The notes under the pieces were generated by a model. That model was not told the DNA's origin. It was given only the letters and a program-made list of their open reading frames with translations, and ran no database searches. 64,000 nt of DNA from Athripsodes cinereus (lineage: Eukaryota; Arthropoda; Insecta; Trichoptera; Leptoceridae). The position numbers and the translations under genes are program-made. Every line of letters starts with the position of its first letter. Positions within the stretch are counted from its first letter, which is position 1. The DNA is taken from the NCBI GenBank assembly GCA_947579605.1, contig OX388317.1:14341384-14405383 (forward strand), in the 5' to 3' direction. This document shows, piece by piece, positions 12,463-24,465 of this stretch.

Positions 12463-14449
12463 TAGGGTGTCCCTTATTTGGTCGAAAAAATTTTTTTTTC
12501 AGTTGTTGAAACGCATACCCTCTAATTGTGTTTATTAGCCTATTACTTGCCGAAATACAGAATTTAAGCTTTCTACGTTGATTGGAACCCGTGCCGACAG
12601 AGCCTCAAAGTTTTAGAAAAAAGCTGCTAAAGCATCTTTTAAATTTAGCTGTAGATCATCACTTAATACCACTATGTTAGCTAAATATTGATGAAAACAC
12701 AAATTTATATGGAGCATTTCTTATAATCATCAAAAAAAGTTAACAAAATTGATATTTATTAATTCCGATATATCCTCCAAAAAGTCTCTCTTTTACAGTC
12801 TAGGTACATTTTTCTATGTTCATGCACTCAACGTCATAAGAACTGATTCTATTCTTCGTCTGCGGTTATCAAACCATGAAAGCCTTGGATCAGCTCTTTC
12901 AGCTGTGTCATTCACTGCTTTTAAGCTAGATATCTTTTTTTAAGCTTCCACAAATGCCACGATTTCTTTATACGAAGATACACCTTCTTGAGGGAAAGTG
13001 CTGTTAAGTTTAAGTTGTGAAAATAAATCTTTGCTCTTGACGGATACAAAATAACTCAAAAATTTTCCTATTAGGTAAACATTAAGGCTACTTGTAGAAT
13101 ACATAAAAAGAACATGGTATAACATATTAAATAAATTGAGCACTTCTACCTAACATATAGAGAGCCAGACATCTGTTCCTTCGATTGTTCATATCTCTTA
13201 CCGAAATCACCAAAGTTTTCTTTTTTTGTAAATTTTCTACAGTGGTCCCTTTGGTGTGCTCATCAATTTTATCATAAAAATTAAAAGGACAGCTATTTCT
13301 TTTGACAAATATCACAAAATGTTGACTGAACTTGTTTTAAGTCGCTTTGGAAATCAGCTTGTCAATTCTTTCGTTACCATTTAATGTTTTAAAAAAAACA
13401 CAAGTCTTGATTCGGCGCTTTCAACACCAAACAGCATTCAAGCAAGGACTTTACATGAACTACCACAATAAACAAACAAACATCTAGTAAAGTTTCTTTA
13501 GCGCCCATTTTAAACTAAGACTGCAATATACATATTTTTGAAGAGTAAATAGCTCTTCTCATCCATCGTGCTTGATGCATTGCGCCAGTAGATCTGATTT
13601 TAAAATTATGTGGATGCCAGAGGCTCTCTCAGGCATATCAAAGCTGTGTAAAGCAGCAGGTGCCAACAAGCTCTCTGAAACCATACGCTTTAATCTCTTT
13701 TTCTCTTCTGCTAGTTTTTTCAGCCTCGCTTTTTTTCAATTTCAGCCATTTTTTTTTCAACACCCGCTTAGCATCCTGTACGTCTTGGTTCTCTTTGCTT
13801 TTACAATAATTTATTATCTTCTCTGGTTTTTAGTCTTTCGAGAGCATCGGCGAATACAATATCGCATAAATTATCCAATTCAAGTGGAAATTCTCCTCAC
13901 GGTGCCGATGAAAATCCTGTATCTTCTTGCTATTTTTTGGCAGCTCTTTCCAGACCTAATAAAAATCCCCTGATCTCTTAACACGGTTATTAACAGCTCT
14001 ATTAGGTATTGTAACCTTTTCCCAGAATGTAATGCATACGCGAATGACTAGATTTTGCTTTCACTAACATTCAACTTGATATCGCGTATGTCGAAAGACA
14101 AAACTGCGAGAACTTGACGATTGGACGGTTATTTTGCACCTGTCATCTATTGATTTAGTTCACCAACCAAGAAAATACTGTTAACATTGCTTCTTAGTTC
14201 TACTGACATCTTTGAAATATAAAAAAATCCGCGATAATTACCAGAAAAACCGAGACTGAGTGACAATAACAGTGGGCATTCACCGCCCCTGGGAAGTAAT
14301 TTGTATGAAGATGTTTCCGTGCAAGTCGCCACGGGTTGCACTGTTCCGAATAAGATAAAAATTGGTTTTTGAGTGTTTTAGGAACAAATGAACAAAATAA
14401 GAGCCTATTCGTTGTAAAATTAAAACTTTGAAAAATAAGGGACACCCTA
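12463..14449 (-). mobile_element. hAT-like DNA transposon, 1987 bp, degenerate transposase
   Basis: Terminal inverted repeats TAGGGTGTCCCTTATTT / AAATAAGGGACACCCTA, flanked by a perfect 8-bp duplication ACCATCAT (12455-12462 and 14450-14457). An 8-bp duplication fits hAT (or P-type) elements. The minus strand reads, in broken frames, as a transposon-type protein: 'LDNLCDIVFADALERLKTRE', 'QREPRRTGC', 'ARWMRRAIYSSKI', 'KAPNQDLCFF', 'LKAVNDTAER', 'LIQGFHGLITADEE' in that order. I recognise this combination as a widespread uncharacterised transposase-like family. Stops and frameshifts throughout show that it is dead. The family assignment is uncertain, but the boundaries are solid. Confidence 0.8.
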
Positions 14450-14650
14450 ACCATCATGGTATATCCCACAAGCGAGGTAGTCAATAGACCAACCGCAAAT
14501 AAAAAACATGCAAGCTATCCTCTCCGTATCAACAAAAAATTAAGACATTCAGGATGGGTGACGAACCTGATCGCTGAATTCAAAATGTAAAATGTATTTA
14601 TTTTTCGAACACCTGCCTTTTACAGGCCACTCGAAAACGTTTACAGGTCG
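14450..14650 (-). repeat. Family A repeat interrupted by the hAT-like element
   Basis: Continues from ATACCATCAT (12450s) on the far side of the insertion: ACCATCATGGTATATCCCAC, GCGAGGTAGTCAATAGACC, GACATTCAGGATGGGTGACG, TCGCTGAATTC, and a later CACTCGAAAACGTTTACAGG. The transposon hit close to the 3' tail of this copy. Confidence 0.8.
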
Positions 14651-14888
14651 TTGGGATGTCTTTCTCACTTTTTCGTGTTACATTCTGTAAACATTATTCT
14701 CCAATCGAAATGTCGGATTGGTTTGCCATCTGCGCATTGTGCCCAAATCCGGTTGAACAATAAAAATAAGCAAATATTGTAAACATTTAGTTCTAACTTA
14801 ATATATTTTTCTTAATTCAAAATTGAAAGTAATTATTACAGTTCTCCATAAAAAAAAAACAAAAAATCCTCATTAACCATTTGTCCTT

Positions 14889-15015
14889 ACATACTATCAC
14901 GACATCTCCCATTTATCGGGTAGCTGATTACCTGAAAGGACATGCGGGCAATCTTCTCCGTAGACTAAAGAGTATATGATAGCAGGATATATAGCTTATT
15001 ACATTGCTGAATTTT
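14889..15015 (-). repeat. Family A SINE-like repeat, diverged
   Basis: ATACTATCACGACATCTCCC, GGGTAGCTGATTACC, ATCTTCTCCGTAGAC and ATTGCTGAATT in family order. Confidence 0.6.
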
Positions 15016-15084
15016 ATTGTATATCAATTGCAAAGGAAACTCAAGCTAAGAATGAAGCACTTTCGATTTTTTCTATTTATTTAT

Positions 15085-15560
15085 ACCATCACTGCATCTC
15101 CTACAAATGGGGTGGTCAACGAACTAATTGCATGTAATGAAAATGTAAGCCACCCTCTCAATGCCAATAAGCATTAAGAAATTGAGGATGGGCGGTTTAC
15201 TGCCCTGCTAAGTAAAAATACAGTAATTACCAAACACATATGTATGTGTCAGAATCGCAGACCAAGTTTAAACCTATTTTTTGTGTGTATTTTTTCAAGT
15301 ATCAAAAAACAAACTTTCCACAGTCGTTACAAATATCTATTATAAATTAGCTTATTAAAAGGAAGCATATTTCAAAAAATATTGAATATCCTAGATATTT
15401 GCGACGACTGTGATATGTTTATTCAATACTTGAAAAAATACACACAAAAGATAGTTTTAAACTTGGTCTGCGATTCTGACACATATGTGTTTGGTAATTA
15501 GGTACTGTATTTTTACTTAGCAGGGCAGTACCTATACCTAATCGCGGAATTGAAAAAGTT
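15085..15560 (-). repeat. Family A repeat interrupted by a TA-flanked MITE
   Basis: The first part is 15085-15199 (ACCATCACTGCATCTCCTAC .. TTGAGGATGGGCGG). After the MITE it resumes at 15529 with TAATCGCGGAATTGAAAAAG. Confidence 0.7.
15200..15528. mobile_element. Palindromic MITE, 329 bp, TA target site
   Basis: Ends CTGCCCTGCTAAGTAAAAAT and its inverse, with arms over 100 bp that also share TTTAAACTTGGTCTGCGATT. TA at 15198-15199 and 15529-15530 fits a Tc1/mariner-type duplication. No coding capacity. Confidence 0.8.
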
Positions 15561-16039
15561 ATACGAATATTATTAAAATTAATAAACTTTAATATTATTA
15601 ATGATTAAAACATGGACTTAAGTTTGAGTTGCGCTGAAGTACTTCACCATTTAATAGCCTTCAATAACATTATGTATTAAGATTGAAACAACATGCGATG
15701 ATTGAAAAATTATTTTCGGTTTTACACCTCCACCTCCAACAGTAATACTTTAGTACCTACCTAAAGTAAGCATAATATACAGCTAATAGTAAACAAATAT
15801 AGGTATTTACAACTCTCAAACTGAAAGGTCACCAAACAAACTCTGAGTGTGTTATCGGCAGATTGCAAACAATAAGTATGTACTCACAAACCGAATTATC
15901 GGTTTCAGCAAAAGAAAAACGAGTGTCAGAATCGGTTTCTGTTAATATTTTACCACAGTTTCGGGCAAAATATTATTTTTCGTACAGAGTTTATCCAGAT
16001 GATATTGACAGATTCCAGTTATGTATTGTGTAACCTGAC

Positions 16040-16150
16040 CATCCTGACATCCTCAGAGGTGCACTGCTGGACTCTGAGAAGGTGAAGCTTCTCACACCAA
16101 GACAAATAGTGAGCTACATGACGCACCTAGGTCTTGAGAGTGAGATATGA
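16040..16150 (+). pseudogene. LINE reverse-transcriptase C-terminal fragment
   Basis: A 36-codon frame 'HPDILRGALLDSEKVKLLTP' continuing 'RQIVSYMTHLGLESEI' and a stop resembles the C-terminus of insect non-LTR retrotransposon polyproteins. It is followed by a LINE-like 3' UTR (TGTCACAATAGATC). Confidence 0.45.
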
Positions 16151-17149
16151 CACAGAAGGATGTCACAATAGATCTATTATGGTCACGGTGACGCAAGGGA
16201 TGCAAGGTCCCTTGACCTTTTTAGAAAAAAAACCTGACCTTCAATTTGTTTTAAGTTTTCAAATTGTTTTACGATTATGAAGTAATCCAATTTTTAATAA
16301 AAAACGGAGGAGAGTAGTGTGTCACTTACCTACATTGTTTTTTGTATTGTTCGTTTTTCAACTTATTATTGTGACAATTACATATGTAATTATCTAATCT
16401 TACATAAAATATCTAAATTTGAACATGTTTTTGAATAAGGTTATTTTCTCAGTCGAAATCCAAACATCACAAAACCCCATATTGGTTCGATGAGGAAATT
16501 CCATTCAAGACTCTTTTTACATTAATTATCTAATATTATCATGAAAAATTCCATGGTAGGTACTGCAGACGGCCGACGTGGAAGATGGTTTGCAGGCTTT
16601 ATTATGTTCGTCGTAGAATGCATTTAGATTTTTATATTCTATTTTTACCAGCACTGCACTTCTCACAGTTAAGGAAGCTAGTAAGCTAATTGCAATAAAT
16701 GAAACATACAAACGAACAAATCTAAAGGATACCCATAAATATTGTCGCAAGTTAACAAAATACATTTATTTACTATAGTTGACTCTACTTTCAGATGGTA
16801 CCTAAATCAGTTACTATATTATTTCTCTGAGTGGGGGTCAGCGGTTTACAACATATTCTTCTCTTCATCATATTATGTTCAGATCCGTGAGTATTCCAGA
16901 TTCTTATATTAGGTACTTACTTACATCGTTAACTTTGAGTAAGCATTATTAGATTCTATTGCTTCTGTGTATTGGAGAAAGCAAAGCAATTTAGTGTCAG
17001 CACTCAGGAGATATGGAGCTTGATAAAGTGAACAAGTTAATGCGTTTATTGGCCTCATAAATACAACATGGATGTGTCCAATAATAAAAATAATACTAAA
17101 TATGCACTTTTTGGTAATATTTTATACGGAGGAACGGACAAAAAGGATT

Positions 17150-17420
17150 AACAGAGTGTACAAGAGAGGGTGTAAGGGGGACGAACATGGAGATGAAGTG
17201 GGGGAGGTGGGAGGAAGAGGGCTGCCAAAAAAATAGGTTAACGATATCCAAGTCCACCCCACCTCACGAGTATGACGTCAGAGCGAGTGGGAGTCTCGTG
17301 GGGGTGGTAGGGGGAAAAAGAGAGACTAGTGGGAAGGGTAAAGAGAGATAGGAGAGGAGCACTCTCTCTTTCTCACTCTTTTTCTCTATACAGAGAGTTG
17401 AGAGTATAGTGTACTGTGCT
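17150..17420. promoter_or_regulatory. Polypurine/GAGA-rich tract
   Basis: Purine-rich plus strand with many GAGAG/GGAGG units (for example AAAGAGAGATAGGAGAGGAG), then the complementary CTCTCTCTTTCTCACTC near 17360-17395. GAGA-factor-type proteins bind GAGAG arrays in insects. A simple low-complexity repeat is the alternative. Confidence 0.3.
17273..17280. promoter_or_regulatory. CRE palindrome
   Basis: Perfect TGACGTCA beside the polypurine/GAGA tract at 17150-17420. Confidence 0.35.
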
Positions 17421-18032
17421 CCGCGTACTAGGCACTACACCACATAGAGTGTATATGAGAGAGCAATGGAAGTTTCATGCGCACTATCCATACCTCTCCT
17501 CACTGCAACTCACAGTGTATGTGTAAGTGTAAGTGTAACCATCCTACCTACTTACATAATATAGCACATTCATATATATATATACGTACTATAAATATCT
17601 ACCTCTACACTTGATCCCGCATAATATATACCTATCCCATACATGATGCCTATACCTATACACACACACACATCCTCTCTTTACAGTTCTCATTTTATGT
17701 AGGAGCGGACATGTTGTTGTTACGGTGTTTTACTCCTGATGAATATTTTGTAGATAGATCGCCCGCCACGGTGCTGGTGTACTCTGCTGCTTGCTATTCA
17801 CTATTCAATGGAAAATAAGCTGATAAAATGGAATTACATTATGCTCCAGTAATGCTACAACACATTCATCTCCTACTTATCTATACCTACAAATATGTAA
17901 TATGTCATATTCCTATCTATTTTCATGCCAAACACGCTTTTTGTGTTTAATTTTTCACTATCATTAGGTATCATAGTGAAATTTCTCAAATAATGCTTGC
18001 TTATCAGAATGAAAATCAGATCTAAAATTTAT

Positions 18033-18160
18033 AGTTAGATGGAAGAAATCGCTAATGAAGTGATAATCTCGCTACTGCATATCGTCGCATGTTTTATGTA
18101 AATCGCTTTATTATGTAAATGATGATGTGCAAAAAGAACAAAATATATAAATAAATAATA
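18033..18160 (+). repeat. LINE 3' end
   Basis: GATGGAAGAAATCGC, GTGATAATCTCGCTACTGCA, GATGATGTGCAAAAAGAA and an AAATAAATAATAA tail. Same family as 25.5 and 35.6 kb. Confidence 0.7.
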
Positions 18161-18309
18161 AGGTAATATGTACCTTTTCAGCATTGTAATAATAATAGTA
18201 AAATCTCCTCTTTTAATAAACCCAAATCCACCCAAAATACCCTTTCAGTACGAAAAAGGTTTGTATAGTGAAAGAGTATATTGACAGCGGGATTTGAACC
18301 CTAGAACCT

Positions 18310-19540
18310 CGCGAATAAAGTCAGGAAATAGTCAATTAGGAGTATAAGGAAGGATGATCGAAGACGAACAGATAATATATGAAACATATAGATAAGTATT
18401 TGATCAATATGTACTAAATCGGCCTTTCACTTTGTTTTCAGAAAAAGACGCTATCACGATTTCGGTGCATTTAATATTGGAGGGGTCGTGGTTGCGTCGG
18501 CAGGTCGTCAGCACCATGTGGCTGCATTAAGTTTTTGATCACATCCTACAGTATCACGAATATTTGATATCTATAAATCCCAAGTACCTCAAAAATATCT
18601 GTACAATATAAAATTTGAGAGCTCAACATCTCTTTCTTTCTTCACCTATCTAAGCAATCAATCATTTTTGTTAAACAAGAAGAAAACAATATTTTTGCTA
18701 TTATTTTCAACTTCTGCATGATTATTTGATTATAATAATATTTTGTCTTGTATCAAAATGTGGCAATGAGGTATATCTGAATCACTAATCGTGGGTGAAC
18801 AATATAAGGTCATAATATTTATAATGGATTCAAATGATACGGCACAATGAGGCTATCTTTGTATTATGTATTTCTTGTATGGCTATTCCGCATATAAACT
18901 TTTGCACACACAATGGTCACTTGAACAACGAAGTTGGGGGGAAATACTTCAAACAATCTCATTAGCTCTATTTTTACTTCTGTGTAAATATGTACAATAC
19001 ATTGATCTAAATATGAAGATTGCTTCTATTTTTACTTTAATTATGCACACAAATTCTCAGACTTCTCATGATCAAAAATATTTTTTTTTTATTTTTATGC
19101 GGAGACAGCGCACTGAGTTTGGACATGAAAAAACAATGGCATTAACAATTTTAAATTAATTGCATTGATTTAAATCAAGATTCAGTACATTTCACACACC
19201 GTTTCAGTACACCGTTCTATTGGGAAATACTTATCTCTATTGATTCAATCCTCACGTCGATTGTTTGTTGTGAATTTTTCACAGTACAATCTACAGCCCA
19301 TCCTCGCACAGATCTTGGAAATTTTGTGTATTCTCGGTGAGGACGTCCTATGTAGTTTTTCCCTCAACTATCTCCTAATTGTTTCTTATATTGCAAATGA
19401 GAAACAATCAATACTTGACAACTCGATGAATACTTTGTGGGATGCCGGGATTGGGGAGAGTTTTGGAAGGTGAGTGGCCCAGACACGATAGTTAATATAT
19501 ACCTGTATATTTTGATGTATATGTATAGAGTCTGTTGGAA
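18310..19540. other. No gene seen
   Basis: AT-rich intron sequence; the open frames here have no recognisable features. Confidence 0.45.
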
Positions 19541-19559
19541 CGTATTCGTTTTATATATA

Positions 19560-19985
19560 AACATGGACATGGTTTGCCGAACAAAACTCTTAACGTGACT
19601 ATATCTCTCACAAATAGGTTATTCATTGGATCAGCTGCTAGCAATGAGCATATAAATAGTCCTAAATGTGGCAAAAGGTATTCTCGACGTGAGCGTCCTC
19701 TATGATTTGTCCCCTCAGCCAACTCTTCTATTATTTCTTATAGAAGGTTTTCATGACGCATTACATGTCCAATCCATCTGAAGCGTCTTTCTGAGATGGT
19801 TTTGAGCAGGTGCTTTCCTTCGATTCCGTTAAGATCTACGTCATTTAAGATGTGGTCCCTCCAATATATTCCCAGAATTCTTCTAGACCACGTCTTAAAC
19901 GGCTGTAATCTGTTTTTATCTCTTTCAGATAGACACCATGTCTCGCAGTTATATAATAAGACTCTTCACACTTATGTCTTTGCAA
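19560..19985 (-). pseudogene. LINE reverse-transcriptase C-terminal remnant
   Basis: The minus strand reads 'YNCETWCLSERDKNRLQPFK', then 'TWSRRILGIYWRDHILNDVD', then 'ISERRFRWIGHVMRHENLL' before a stop at 19738-19740, with a diverged continuation ('HRGRSRREYLLPHLGL'). 'CETW..', 'RRILGI.WRDHI' and 'RRFRWIGHVMR' are hallmarks of the region after the RT domain in insect non-LTR retrotransposons. Confidence 0.75.
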
Positions 19986-20929
19986 AGAATTTGCCTAGTT
20001 TCAGGTTTACATTTTTAGATTCGTATATTTTCGACTACATCATAGGCAATGTCTTTAAATAGGACATATTAAAAGAATAAAAACAACAGATGAATTACTA
20101 AATACTTAACTATAAAACAAATTTATAGCGGGTTTCCTACTTGATATCTAGAAATCTATTATCAAGGAGCATCTAGATACATAATAATATGTAGGTAAGG
20201 TAAGTAAGAAGTAGTTAGTGTTGGCATGTATAATACGTAAAATAGTAAGTATGTAAGTATAGACTGAAGTTTAAAAATAACTAATGATTTAACTAACTCA
20301 TTGTAATTTATACCTAATCCCAGCCTAGTGGTGATATGTTTATAAAACGCATGGAATCGAGTGACGTAAAGAGTTTCCATGAGTTATATTCACACTGAGC
20401 TATAAACCAATGAAATAAATTATAATTTTATTATGAAAGATTGACCATCTGACAGAGACTATGTGTAGGTATATCGTATATGAGAAGGCCAACTAATAAG
20501 TCTATTTTAAAGAATCGTGGATATATTTTGGTACTAAAAGGTGAGAGAATTGTCCAATATGATGATATACTTAACGATTTTTGACCCAGGTGAAATATTT
20601 CTATAGAAATATGAATTAATGTAGATTATACATATTTTATTCATGATGGCCTTTGAACATATCATAGAAAAGATTGTAGAAATACATTTTTTAATAGTTT
20701 TACTATATAAATAAATATGTAACAATATACATTCGTGATGGTGTTGAAGTACCTAGTAGTAGCAGGACGATGAGATAGTTTGTAAACCAGGAGGGAATGA
20801 ATAAATTTTAATCTCTTTAATATCACATAGCATCTCCCAAGTTTGGCTGGAGGAGGTAGCTTGAGCAATAACCTCATCTTTTGTCATTTTACCATTTTTT
20901 TTAAAGTTTTTATTTGTTTTGTTTTTATT

Positions 20930-21058
20930 TTTATTTATTTAAATCTTACAAAGAGTAATAAGAATATTTTGTTATGTAATTTGTATTGAACATTATATTG
21001 TACTATTAATAAGAGGCAACAACCGTTTATTGTATCAATAAATAAACAAATAAATTCA
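20930..21058 (+). repeat. LINE 3' end (AATAAATAAACAAATAAA tail)
   Basis: 'AAGAGGCAACAACCGTTTAT' followed by an AATAAATAAACAAATAAA-type tail. Parallels 54.5 kb ('CATTAGCCGTTTATTTGGTC'). Confidence 0.6.
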
Positions 21059-21104
21059 TTTTACAAAAGTTTTATATTAATAAATATTTTTATGGCTAAA
21101 AATA

Positions 21105-21330
21105 TTTATTATTTATCTCCCAGATGTTGGGTAGCCTGTGGATTCCCCACATGTAATCAGGAAATTTGTCTTCTTAATGCCGCAAACATGAAAATATATA
21201 CAGGACAAGTAGCGTAACTGATCGCTTAATAGAAGATGGAAAATGTTTTTATGTGAAATTTTACCCGTCTTTTGCAGGACGATCAAAAGCTTACCGAAGA
21301 GAGTGAGAGGCCTAATAAGTAATTTGATCG
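21105..21330 (-). repeat. Family A SINE-like repeat, nearly full length
   Basis: CTCCCAGATGTTGGGTAGCC, CATGTAATCAGG, GTAACTGATCGCTTAATAG, then TTTTGCAGGACGATCAAAAG and AGAGAGTGAGAGGCC. It covers both the tail and the upstream half of the family. Confidence 0.6.
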
Positions 21331-21399
21331 TTTATTATTGTTTACTTTATACTGACTCGAGAACTACAAATTATACATTTGATATAATATGTACAATTA

Positions 21400-23200
21400 T
21401 GTAGCTTAGAATATTTTTTGCGAAGAATTTTGTGTAGGTAAATGGTAGATCCCTACCATCAAATATTATAAGAATCGTTTCCCATAGATTTTTTTATCGG
21501 TAGGTACCATACCGTTTTACGTATTTAAATGTGCGTACCTACGTCACAGAATCCTCGTGTAAATATTTTAGTCCGTTTGTTGATGTGTACGTGTCTATGT
21601 ATGTTTATAAATCCTGGAGGAATATATTAATTAGGCAATGGTATTGACTGAAGAAAAACGATTGTGCAATAGATGCTGTGGAGATGCCATTGTTAATACC
21701 TTAAAAAAAAGAGTGTTGTAGGTAAGAAGAGGGAGAATGGAGCGAATGGGTGATGAAAGGAGTATAAATAAGTGAAAGGAGTATAATACTATAAATAAGT
21801 GTTTTATTTATAATTAATTCAACATGAATTTCCACCAAGTACCGTCGGTTGAAAAATATCAACTTGATGAAAGGAGTATAAAGAAAGTGTATTTGTCTGA
21901 GACTGTACAACATGTGGTTACGGGCTCTGAACACTCATTTTAATTTATTTATTAATGTATATATTCAATAAATACCTATTCATATATATGTATATTCAAT
22001 GTGTATAATGTTATTTAAATACTTAACTAAAACATATTTGAAATGTTATTTTCCTTGCGGAGAAAAATTGTGCGCTGTATTGTGATTAAAACGGGGATTA
22101 AAAATATATTAGTTTTTTGATATAATATAGTGTTCATAGTAGTCTTGCCCAAAAGAAAAAAACAAGACGTTGAAAGATTGTATTTGATTCAAAATATTGC
22201 GTCTGCTAATAAAAAAAATATATCAGAGTTTTGGTTAATTTTGAATTATTTTATTCTATTTCATTGCTATTTGTCAGGATAAAATTATTCTGAAAATTCC
22301 CCCACCTTAATCATTATTCCACCCCCTATCATTAAACATAACATATTCTTATTTTTAATTCAATCCTCTTGAAAATGTCTATCAGTGTTGATGAAAACGT
22401 TCGAGACAATAAAATTTATAGTGAAAATTTAACAGTGTTTTTTGTAATTAATTTAAAAAAGTGTTTATTTTTCAATCTGATGTTTATTCCCCGAGTAATG
22501 TCGGCTAGTTTAATAATATTATTATGATATAGTCTCGAAAACTTTGTTTCCATGTCTATAAATAGTCACGATTTAAGATATCTACGTGTATAGATATAAT
22601 GTAGGTGGCTATTTTTTTCCATGAACATTTATAACTACAGTAAGTACTAATAATAATATTATGTATAGTTTATTATTATCATCTATTTATGGCAAAGGTT
22701 AAAAGTAAATCCCATAAATTTAATATATTACTATGGAAGTCTGTTTTTGGGCCAATCCCTCGTCGTAGCTGTCTTATTTTGAAATCAATACTGACGTTAA
22801 TATTCGCGTAAAAGCGCATGTTTCATGTGCATTTTACGACTTTGCCATTTCTAAATATCGACATTTCAAATTTTAAGATAAATCCTTTTTTCAATTTCGT
22901 CATTCTAAGTTTTAAAATAAGGATTACCAGTTGTTTATGAAAGATAATAAATTTAACCGAAAATAAAATAAATAAATAAAATGAGCACATAAAAAATTAC
23001 TGACTGGGCGAAGACATATTCCTAAAGTGGGCGACTTCTTTATACAGTTTGTGCAACTATTTTCATAAACAGCATTGTGTTGAAAAAGTAAATATCGAAA
23101 ATTAGCAGACAATATATTTAAAACGAACTGCTTCTTATTTAAGACGACGTATTTGTAAACCAAAAATATGGCAAAATAAAGGTAATCGACAGCCGGACAA
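21400..23200. other. No gene seen
   Basis: Very AT-rich intron sequence, short spurious frames only. Confidence 0.45.
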
Positions 23201-23336
23201 TATTCTCGATAAGGAGATAATGGGTTCGAACCACTCTGCCGAGCTTTGCGATACATTTTACCAGAGGAGTATAATGCCAAGTGGTTATTTTGTTTTTCGT
23301 AAAAGCTGGAATTTTCACACCTACGAAAGTGGTTAT

Positions 23337-23567
23337 ATGATACTAGCGGTCCGCACCGGCTTCGCACGGGTAGATAGGTATTTAAAAAAAGAAGTTTTAG
23401 TAAGGATCCCTATTTTTTTAAAACATATTATAGCTTATGTCACCCGGGGATAGTGTAGCTTCCTAACAGTAAAAGAATTTTTCAAATCGGTTTAGTAGTT
23501 TCGGAGCCTATTCGGAGCAAACAATCAAATCTTTCCTCTTTATATATTAGTATAGATATATTACAAT
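23337..23567 (+). repeat. RTE-like interspersed repeat
   Basis: Opens ACTAGCGGTCCGCACCGGCT, then CGCACGGGTAG, later ATCGGTTTAGTAGTTTCGG, and ends TATATATTAGTATAGAT. This is the familiar layout of a common insect RTE-type LINE 3' region or derived SINE. Confidence 0.7.
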
Positions 23568-23599
23568 AAGTATGGTGCAGTCGCAAGATATGGCTACCG

Positions 23600-23770
23600 A
23601 CACCCCTCTGTGGCTTAATGGTAAGAGCATAATATGCTAGTTATATTATGACTCGTAACACAGAGGTGCTGGGTTCGATTCCTAATAGGTTCAGTTAGCT
23701 AGAGGATTGGTGAAAGCTGAAAGGATTGATATGAAAGAAGCATATGAGAGATAGAAGCATAATAATTATA
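23600..23770 (+). repeat. tRNA-derived SINE head
   Basis: TGGCTTAATGGTAAG resembles a pol III A box; GGGTTCGATTCCTA about 55 bases on is a B box. CCTCTGTG and CACAGAGG pair between them. The acceptor stem and anticodon arm are not tRNA-like, so it is a SINE or pseudo-tRNA rather than a functional tRNA. Confidence 0.5.
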
Positions 23771-23907
23771 GAGAGCCTGCAAAATGAGAGCCGAAACTTT
23801 TGAAAGCCGCCTTACGATCAATAACAAAGCTTTCTGGAAACACTAAATATTTGTACTTTCAACATGAATTTTAGTATTATTGGCTAAAAAAATATTGTCC
23901 GCAGGTA

Positions 23908-24465
23908 CAGTCGATTCCGCTTAATTGGGACACATCGGGACTTGGGCATTTTGTCCCAACTAAGCGGCTGTCCCAATTAAGCGAATTTCACATTTTTTTT
24001 AAATTCATTTATTTGGTTTTGGCAACCAAGGCCATTAACCAGTAATACACACATAAAATTAAACAATGAATATTTTTTCAATAATTATATTTTATAAACT
24101 CTTGGAAACTGTAAATAACTTAAAGATAATATAATTTATCATATGAATTACAAATTTGTAGTATAAACTTTTAAGAAAAAAAAATCCCAGTTAAAATAAT
24201 AAATGGGTACTTATACAATTTAATTCAACGCAAAAATGAGTCTAGTGTAGTCTGTCTTTTGTTTTTGTAACATTTCACTTCTACAAAATCTTTTTCTTGA
24301 GAATATGTGTAACATAATATGTGCTGTGATCTTTAATTTACTGCCCCAATTAAGCGGAATGTTGTCCCAATTAAACATTTTAATTTACTATTGGTTTCTT
24401 GTTTGGTTTCTGTTCTTTGAGATTTGTCCCAATTAAGCGGTGTCCCAATTAAGCGGAATCGACTA
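23908..24465. mobile_element. pogo/Tigger-like MITE, 558 bp
   Basis: Ends CAGTCGATTCCGCTTAATTG and its inverse TGTCCCAATTAAGCGGAATC, with a TA at each side (23906-23907 and 24466-24467). The motif GTCCCAATTAAGCGG or its inverse recurs about seven times in the two subterminal regions. CAGT.. termini with TA duplications fit pogo-type Tc1/mariner elements. No coding region. Confidence 0.8.

Noticed and set aside
13572..13973. 133-codon plus-strand open frame
   Set aside because: It is antisense to the transposase-like segments read on the minus strand of the hAT-like element; its hydrophobic composition comes from poly-T.
18285..18320. Minus-strand GGTTCAAATCC B-box, possible tRNA
   Set aside because: No matching A box or cloverleaf found by eye.
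23210..23245. GGGTTCGAACC B-box, possible tRNA
   Set aside because: The motif is self-complementary and there is no tRNA body around it.
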